12,444 bases of DNA from Basidiobolus heterosporus B8920 (Eukaryota; Basidiobolomycota; Basidiobolomycetes; Basidiobolales; Basidiobolaceae), in contig JNET01031641.1 in the NCBI GenBank assembly GCA_000697455.1, positions 1 through 12,444 on the forward strand. Reading direction: 5' to 3'. Below are positions 6,616-12,444 of the stretch, piece after piece (the stretch's first letter is position 1; every line of letters starts with the position of its first letter). A program made the position numbers and the translations under genes. Under the pieces are notes generated by a model that saw only the letters and a program-made list of their open reading frames with translations, did no database searches and had not been told where the DNA came from.

Positions 6616-9327
6616 ATGACTACTAATTTAGGGCCTATCGGGCCAGCATGCCTATTTCATACATGGGCTATGAGTAAAGTCAACACACAGAAATCATTAA
6701 CTCTTTTCTGTAAAAATTTTCCGAGTATAGCTTTTCGCGCCCTTGGTAGAATCTTGGGTGCTACCGTTCGCCCTAGTCCTTCTGGCTCGGTGGAGGGAAT
6801 CTTATGTTTTAGAGAAGAAGCTCAATTCGAAACTATGGGGTATTAGATACTTTTCACATAGTACGTTTGAAATACCTTTTTGACTTAAGTCTTAAATGCG
6901 TGATTTTAGCTTAATGGTTGACTGTAGCCGAGGTGGTGTCCTGCTAGTTGAAAGTGTTTGTTTTTTACTTCGAGCCTGTGCATTAATGGGATTTAACATG
7001 ATACAGCTATACACTGAAGACACATATGAGGTATACTGAGCTAGTATTTACATAGCATGCATCAACTTGCTTAACGGCCACCAACATTGACTCGAATACA
7101 GGTTGAAAGCGAACCATTTTTTGGTTATCTTCGTGGTATGAGCACTTTGAAAACATATCCAGCATACGGTAGATTCTTATAGTACTGAGTTATAGGGGGC
7201 TATAGTCAGCGAGAGCTTTCGACTATTGATGATTATGCAGACGATTTGTATGGCATTCAATTGTATCCATGTGTATGCAAGCGGTTACTGACTGGGTAAA
7301 ACAATAGCGGCATCGAGGTGATCCCATGCATCCAAACTTTAGGCCATTTGGGGCAAATTCTTCAGTGGCCTAGATTCTCTAATTTCCGAGATACAGGTGA
7401 AGTATTGCTGACAAAATCGGAGGAGACGCTGGAATTAATTGAAAAGATGATCAAGAGTGCATCAGCTCCCCTACGGTCAAAAAGGATTCACATTGGAATG
7501 GACGAGGTAAATGCTCTGCATGAGTCGTAAGCTAGCCTGGATCTAACTTATTTGAAAATAAGGCACATGGACTTGGTGAGGGCCGATTCAAACAGATTTA
7601 CGGGTATCAAGAAGGAACTCGGATCTTTATTGAACACTTACAAAAGGTCAATGATATCTGTAAACGTCTAGGGCTATATCCTATGATTTGGTCCGATAGT
7701 AGGTTGCGTTATTTACATCTTGTTTGAACTCTCGACGCTAAGCTATTTGATAGTGCTTTTCTCTTTAGGTATCTGTTTGCTACTTTCTCCCCAACATTAA
7801 CTCGGTTGAGCACTTACATCGTAACATAATAGCTGCTAATAACAACAGCCTCAATGGGTATTACGACTATAATGTAAACCCTGCAACAGATCAAGTTGTA
7901 GAAACTATCTCCAAAGGAATGGAATTGGTTTTTTGGGACTACTATCATACCAATTCGACCATTTATACGCACAAAATCCAACAGCATCGAGAATTGGGGT
8001 GCTTTAACCCGTGGATTGCTGGTTTGTAACAATTGTTGATTTCACTTGGGGTTATACACTAACAAATAGGCGACAATCAGGCGGCAACTGGACATGGAAT
8101 CGATTCTGGTGCGCATTGCCATTCACGTTTGAGTCAACCCAGGCTTGTTTACAGGCTGCAAAGAGCAAAACCATGGGAGTCAGTAATGTGATGTCAACTA
8201 TATGGGGAGACGAGGGCAATGAATGCGATATGTATGAAGGATCTGGCTGCATATTTTACTTCGAAATACTCACGTTCTCAACTTGGTCAGATATTCAGCA
8301 CTTCCTGGCTTGGTGTACTTTGCCCAACACTGTTATTGCGAAGACAATCAGATTGATGTTGATTTAGTCAAACGCAACTTTGGTAAATGCGAAAACCTTT
8401 TTGTAAATATACACTTCTTTATTTTAATCGGGCTTTATTTAGCTGGCATTTGTGGAGGTGATTTGGATGATTTTGTAAGTTGTTTAACTATTTATCAAGT
8501 TTACCAAGGAGTTCGGGCATCAGTCTAAATTGAACTTTTCCACATAAAAGGTCTTTGCTAGTAAGGTATGGTTCTATTGTTTGGTTTCCAACTCTTGTCT
8601 AGATGGGTAACTTTAATTGTTATCGTAGATTGATGAGCCAACTCTCGATGATTCCCTGCTTGAGCCTAGAGTCAACTTTCCTTCAAATATGAGCAAATGG
8701 TTACTATGGGAAGGTATGTTTGTCGTCAGCAAATCTAGAAATCGATCCACCTAATTCGTGATTTTTTCAGACCCATTTTACAGCTTTCTTAGCCCGCAGT
8801 ACTCGGGATACGACTTGGAACAGCACTATGCCATTATATCTGATTACCTGCACAAGGCGATCCAAAAGAAAGATGTATTGCCGCTCAATTCACGACTTCA
8901 GTTGCCATATTTGATCTCCAGTGTATTAATGCTCAAATGCCATCTTCGAGAGAGAATGATTGACGCATATCGATCTGGCCAACGAGACGTTCTGTATGAA
9001 CTTGTTACGATAAGACTAAGCAAGCTTCGTGAAGAAGTAGATAAACTCTGGCGTTATCATCGTAGCGTATGGATGAAAACTAATAAGCCCTTTGGTTGGG
9101 AGGTTCTTGATCTTCGCTATGGTGGGCTTCGCACTCGACTGGCTACGATGTATGAGCGGGTTATGGAGTATTTGGAAATGAAAGCAAACGGGGTTTCTTC
9201 CGACGGTACAGACTTTTCCGAGGGAATACCAGAATTTGAAGCTGATCTAACGTGCATTTACGAACACTCGAAAACCAACCTAATGCTTGATTACTTTCGA
9301 GTTTCTACACCATCTCGACCTGGCTGA
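6616..9327 (+). CDS. GH20 beta-N-acetylhexosaminidase (Hex1/GcnA- and HEXD-like), intron-rich
   Basis: The enzyme should remove terminal beta-linked N-acetylhexosamine by substrate-assisted catalysis, probably in the cytosol because no signal peptide is seen. The likely exons are 6616-6839, 6910-7030, 7102-7135, 7196-7247, 7308-7506, 7563 to about 7702, about 7769-7804, 7849-8021, 8081-8231, 8291-8382, 8443-8474, 8551-8565, 8629-8713 and 8771-9327, giving roughly 636 residues. That is close to bacterial Hex1-type length. In order I see FRALGRI, FETMGLMVDCSR, MGFNMIQLYTEDTYE, RGGYSQREL, IEVIPCIQTLGHL and RIHIGMDEAHGLGEG (catalytic Asp209-Glu210). Then come MIWSD, LVFWDYYHT, AGGNWTWNRF, IWGDEGNECD and NKPFGWEVLDLRYGGL in the helical C-terminal part. 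The splicing of 7698-7849 and 8022-8080 is ambiguous. The start may be 6616, 6670 or further upstream. Confidence 0.88.
8551..8565 (+). other. 15-nt microexon of the GH20 gene
   Basis: The five codons VFASK lie between two well-formed introns (8475-8550 and 8566-8628). They bridge GGDLDDF upstream and IDEPTLDD downstream, in the place where bacterial relatives have DDFVLASKLDDIP-like sequence. Both flanking introns have GT..AG ends (GTAAGT and GTATGG donors). The fit to the family in length and sequence makes this a confident microexon. Confidence 0.75.
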
Positions 9328-10199
9328 TCCTTTTATCTATTTATGATATTATAACATATAACAAATGAACAAAAGTCGTCTCTTAAAAATATATTAATGG
9401 TTTAAATCAAATGTGAGAGCTTCCGAGTCAAATTCATTTAAATTCTATCGGATCAAAAACACTCCAATAGCTTTAGTGCTATCAATATTACGAGATGTGG
9501 AATTTCGTGAAAATATCATTGCAGCAACTTCATTCAATTCATAGCTCTGGCGCTGGAAAGTAAGCATGAGATTCCTGATGCTTTTCAGTTTTATAACAAC
9601 CAAAAGTCTGTAGAACTACAAAAGCGATTGTAGTCCTTTGTTTTAGAGATTTTTCTGAAGTTCTCAGTCATCCCGACACTACTCGTACTTAATCCTGCAC
9701 ATTACCAATATATTCACTGTGCAAAACTCGACCCAATTAGCCATTGATTCTTCCATCTATCTGGAGAAGAGAATGGGGCCGAAATGAGTTTAGAGGATTT
9801 TTCAGTGTAGTTTGAGTAAGATAACCTGGGTACCTTACAGTTGGCCAAGAATGTTACACAAAACAAACCACCCAAATTTGTGTTCAACCAGAAATGGTTT
9901 TCTGAGGGAAATGACTCCATAATCCAGTTTCCAGTACATTACCGTCAATTAAACTTATATTATTCAAGTTAATGAAACCTTCCTCTCTAAATCTGGCACA
10001 TCACAGTCGCAAGGACATCAGATCTCTCGGTCAAATTAGTGAAGATTGTGGAAATATCAGTCTATCCAGCAACCTCCGGTCCTTCTGGGAACTGTTTCTC
10101 CATGGTTTAAGTCAATTGTTTAGCAACTCTATCCTGGTGATACAAGATTAGACTATTTCCCGAGATTTCGTAACCTGCTTTGGTATAAGGAAAACCTAA
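9328..10199. other. 870-bp spacer downstream of GH20, possible coding relic
   Basis: An AT-rich start (TTATGATATTATAACATATA at about 9339-9360) is a likely 3' untranslated and polyadenylation region. From about 9661 to 9960 one plus-strand frame has few stops and a coding-like run (DNLGTLQLAKNVTQNKPP, then FVFNQKWFSEGNDSIIQF), but I match it to no family. The rest shows nothing I can support. Confidence 0.4.
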
Positions 10200-11663
10200 T
10201 TGATGGAAATGAGCTGTTGTCAAATCATTACAAGCCCAGGTCAAGTGGCTAAGGTTTATCTTACCCTACTGGATAGTTGTGCAAACCTAGTTCTTCATGC
10301 GTATGATGGTAAAAAGCTTCAATGTACTTTCAAGACGCACCACTTATCAATGATCGTCATTGGTGGCACCTTTGGTACTGGTCTTTTCGTTACCAGCGAT
10401 AAATCCATTGCAGAAGGGAGCCTGGTGGTTCCCTTGTCTCCTATACTATTAGTGATTTCATGGTATTTTTTCTTAATGACAGGTCTGGGAGAAATGGTGG
10501 CATTCATACCTGTGTCTGACTCATTCAAAACCTATGATTCTCACTTCGTCGGGCCAGCCTACAGATTTGTGCTACGATGAAATTATTGGTTTACATGGTC
10601 CGTAACGCTAATGAACCTGCAGTCAGTGCAGTGATCATACAGTATTGGTTAGACAAAATTTCAAGAGTGATCTGGACCATCGTTCTCCTCGCCTTGATGG
10701 TAGAATTCAATGTACCTGTAGTTAAAAGCTACGATGAGGTTGAGTTCTGGTTTACTTCGATCAAAGTTATCGTGGCGATTATTTTTACTATTGTTGGTAT
10801 TTTGGTATCCGCCGGGGCCGTGGGTGGAAAAGTATGTGGTGTTTTCAATTTTATAGTTGGAGATGCACCTTTTGTAAAAGGAATTTCATGAGTGTCAGGT
10901 GTCTTCTTAGTGGTCAGATTCTCATTCCAAGCCAGTGATATGGTAGGCGTAATTGCCAATGAGACAGCCAGCCCAGAAGGATGTTCCCAAAGCTGCGAAG
11001 TATTCTGACGCATCTTACTCTTACATATGTACTGTATTCGTTGTTTTGATGGTCATCTCTTAAACTGACCCCAACCTTACTCAAGAAGGGATCAAAACGA
11101 GTCCATTCACTCTCGCCTTTCATCTCTCGGAGTTTTGTGCAGTACCCTATGCTATGAGTGCGTGCATATTGAGCATAGTATTTTCTGCGGGGAATTTCGG
11201 TATGTATGGCGCGAATAGCTTAGGCCCCGAAATTACTAAGGTCAACTCATGTGGGATTCTATCTGTCTTTGAATTTACTGTCCTCATCGCCTGCTTATTA
11301 TTTCTCGCTTCACTGTTCGTAAATGGTATCCTGTTCGATTCTAGGTTCAATGCACCGAGTATCACCGGGTTTCTCGCTTGGTTAGGCCTTGCGATATCTC
11401 ATTTTGGATTCCGTAAAGTCTATATCGCCCAAGATCGCGACCTTCAGGATCTGCCGTATCGAGCCAAAATATATCCATCCGAATCTATTCTCACGTTCAT
11501 TCTGATTTTCCTGATGATTGTCAATCAAGGGTACGTGAAGTTCATCACCAAACCAATTGACTGGGTTGGTGTAGCTGTCACATATATAGGAATTGACTTG
11601 TTCATCATCCTCTATGCTGGATATAAAATAGATATGAAGGTTGGTTTCCCTAACGGAATGTGA
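10200..11663 (+). pseudogene. Broken amino acid permease (YAT/AAP family)
   Basis: Working relatives are plasma-membrane proton-amino acid symporters of about 500-600 residues with 12 membrane spans. Recognisable sequence begins near 10305 with HHLSMIVIGGTFGTGLFV (first span; usual RHLSMIALGGTIGTGLF). It goes on through LGEMVAFIPVSDSFKTYDSHFV, NYWFTW, AVSAVIIQYWLDKIS, DEVEFWFTSIKVI, FSFQASDMVGVIANETASP, SPFTLAFHLSEF and SIVFSAGNFGMYGANS to ITGFLAWLGLAISHFGFRK and RDLQDLPYRAK. The pieces lie in three frames. In-frame TGA occurs at 10578-10580, 10889-10891 and 11006-11008, and TAA at 11061-11063. Frame changes lie near 10610 and near 11020, and a stretch of family sequence is missing after about 11220. 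The N-terminal tail before 10305 is unrecognisable. Introns cannot explain so many breaks, so the gene is dead. Closest in feel to the Can1/Lyp1 or Gap1 group, but the substrate is unknown. Confidence 0.88.
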
Positions 11664-11769
11664 TTTCTCCCGGAGTAACCGGGGAGTTTTAAGTGTAGAG
11701 TGATACGGATGTTCGGAAGCAATTACCGGTCTCCGCGTTCGAGTCGTCTTTTCAAGGTTTATTCACGCA

Positions 11770-11849
11770 GTGAGACTCGATCGTAAATATTATCTCTGAT
11801 TGTAGCTTGCCAAGCATGGAACGTCTATGTGAGGCTCGATGGTAGATAG
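11770..11849. repeat. Imperfect 21-bp direct repeat, period 59
   Basis: GTGAGACTCGATCGTAAATAT (11770 on) and GTGAGGCTCGATGGTAGATAG (11829 on) match at 17 of 21 positions. This may be an old local duplication; it is too short and diverged to say more. Confidence 0.3.
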
Positions 11850-12130
11850 TTTCCTGGATAACTACTGATCGAACTAGCAAGACGCGTTCAGAGTTCGTTG
11901 AAAATGGTGTGCTTGGCTTGATCGCTAGACAGGAATTCCCTAGACCGACAAACCATCTGCACGAGAAATCTCGATTTGGAATAAAGAAGCAGATTATGGA
12001 AATCCAGGATTTGTATATGGCACACGAGTTCGTTGATGTGATTGAGCAGCTTACAAAAGGCAACAATTTCCTTGGTAATCAGAGTGATCGCATACACTCA
12101 AATGCGATTAAGGAACCGATTAGTAATTAG
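11846..12130 (+). pseudogene. Unrecognised coding-like fragment, about 94 codons
   Basis: One plus-strand frame is open from 11846 to a TAG at 12128-12130. It includes TRSEFVENGVLGLIARQEF, then FGIKKQIMEIQDLYMAHEF, then DVIEQLTKGNNFLGNQSD. Composition is protein-like: helical, charged, no low-complexity runs. The first ATG is internal (11996), and a TAG closes the frame just upstream, so either an upstream exon exists or this is a remnant. It lies 3' of a dead permease, which favours a remnant. I cannot name a family, and no motif is diagnostic. Confidence 0.3.
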
Positions 12131-12444
12131 CGATAGAGCAAATAAAGAACACCGATATGCCAAATGTTCGGAAGACTTACCAACTCTGGATATGTTCTAT
12201 TTTACTTGACCTCGTGTTGGCTGTATATGCTAATGGATAGCTTCACCATTCCCGATATAGGTCAATTCTCATTCCTCGTGTCCACGATAATTGTCCATTC
12301 TGTACAGTTATAGATATCTTGACCAATCATGGTGTTTCTTCTTACAAAAAGTTATCACCGGGTCAATTTGAACAAACACTCAGTCCATACTTGGGAGACG
12401 CTTCCAACTCTGATCAACACCCCTCAAAATCCTAGCTTCCTGGC

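Larger units (their letters stand above)
11664..12444. other. Right-edge region with unassigned coding-like fragments
   Basis: No complete gene is visible in these 780 bp. The interval holds a stop-free plus-strand stretch from 11846 to 12130, an imperfect direct repeat (11770-11790 and 11829-11849) and a second stop-free plus-strand stretch from 12241 to 12432 with a CPFC motif. A short ATG frame at 12329 stays open to the window end. These could be exons of a gene that continues to the right, or relics like the permease next door. Confidence 0.4.

Noticed and set aside
7814-8252. Minus-strand frames across the hexosaminidase exons
   Set aside because: They are antisense to confidently assigned GH20 coding sequence.
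8283-8528. Separate 81-codon gene inside the GH20 region
   Set aside because: Its YSALPGLVYFAQH and GGDLDDF parts are two GH20 exons read through the intron at 8383-8442.
10578-11008. Classic repeat-induced point mutation (RIP) as cause of the TGA codons
   Set aside because: RIP favours C-to-T at CpA, which would turn TGG mainly into TAG. The observed TGA needs change in a CpC context on the other strand, so textbook RIP is a poor fit.
10319-11365. Minus-strand frames of 69-94 codons across the permease relic
   Set aside because: They are antisense shadows of plus-strand permease sequence and have no family features.
11739-11750. GTTCGAGTC resembles a tRNA B box
   Set aside because: The flanking bases do not form a T stem, and no matching A box or acceptor stem could be found.
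1-12444. CRISPR arrays, bacterial operons or ribosome binding sites
   Set aside because: Spliceosomal introns and fungal gene families show eukaryotic nuclear DNA, and no regularly spaced repeats are present.

Overview
The window looks like a piece of a fungal nuclear genome. The evidence is many short spliceosomal introns (about 44-76 nt), with GTATG/GTAAG-type donors and CTAAC/CTGAC-like branch motifs close to the acceptor, together with fungal protein families: a PIAS/Siz SUMO ligase, Rmd1/Sif2 (DUF155) proteins and a YAT-type amino acid permease. Base composition is moderately AT-rich by eye. No ribosomal or other marker fixes the lineage; an intron-rich ascomycete or an early-diverging fungus would both fit.

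Left third, an ordinary gene-dense region. The 3' part of a SUMO E3 ligase gene (1-1339, +, six exons, N terminus outside the window) converges on a tandem pair of Rmd1/Sif2-family genes on the minus strand. Copy A (1768-3168) encodes 426 residues in three exons. Copy B (3633-5095) encodes 410 residues in five exons. Both rebuild into full-length proteins with a C-terminal membrane segment once spliced. They share only one intron position. A 54-codon minus-strand reading frame with a membrane-like segment lies between the ligase and copy A.

Centre: 5096-6227 is a long spacer with only weak small reading frames. It is followed by an unrecognised 128-residue frame (6228-6614) and then a large GH20 beta-N-acetylhexosaminidase gene (6616-9327, +, about 14 exons). 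This enzyme belongs to the cytosolic, bacterial-Hex1/GcnA-like and HEXD-like branch. It has no signal peptide and keeps its catalytic Asp-Glu pair. One exon is only 15 nt, and two splice regions have more than one in-frame solution.

Right quarter, decayed sequence. After an 870-bp spacer lies a broken amino acid permease gene (10200-11663, +) with several stops and frame changes and an internal deletion. Three of its stops are TGA at positions where relatives have tryptophan. The last 780 bp hold coding-like fragments that I cannot name.

The genes share no obvious pathway. The SUMO ligase and Rmd1/Sif2 proteins are housekeeping-type. The hexosaminidase would trim N-acetylhexosamine from chitin- or glycan-derived fragments inside the cell. 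I saw no viral element, CRISPR array or rRNA, and no convincing tRNA.
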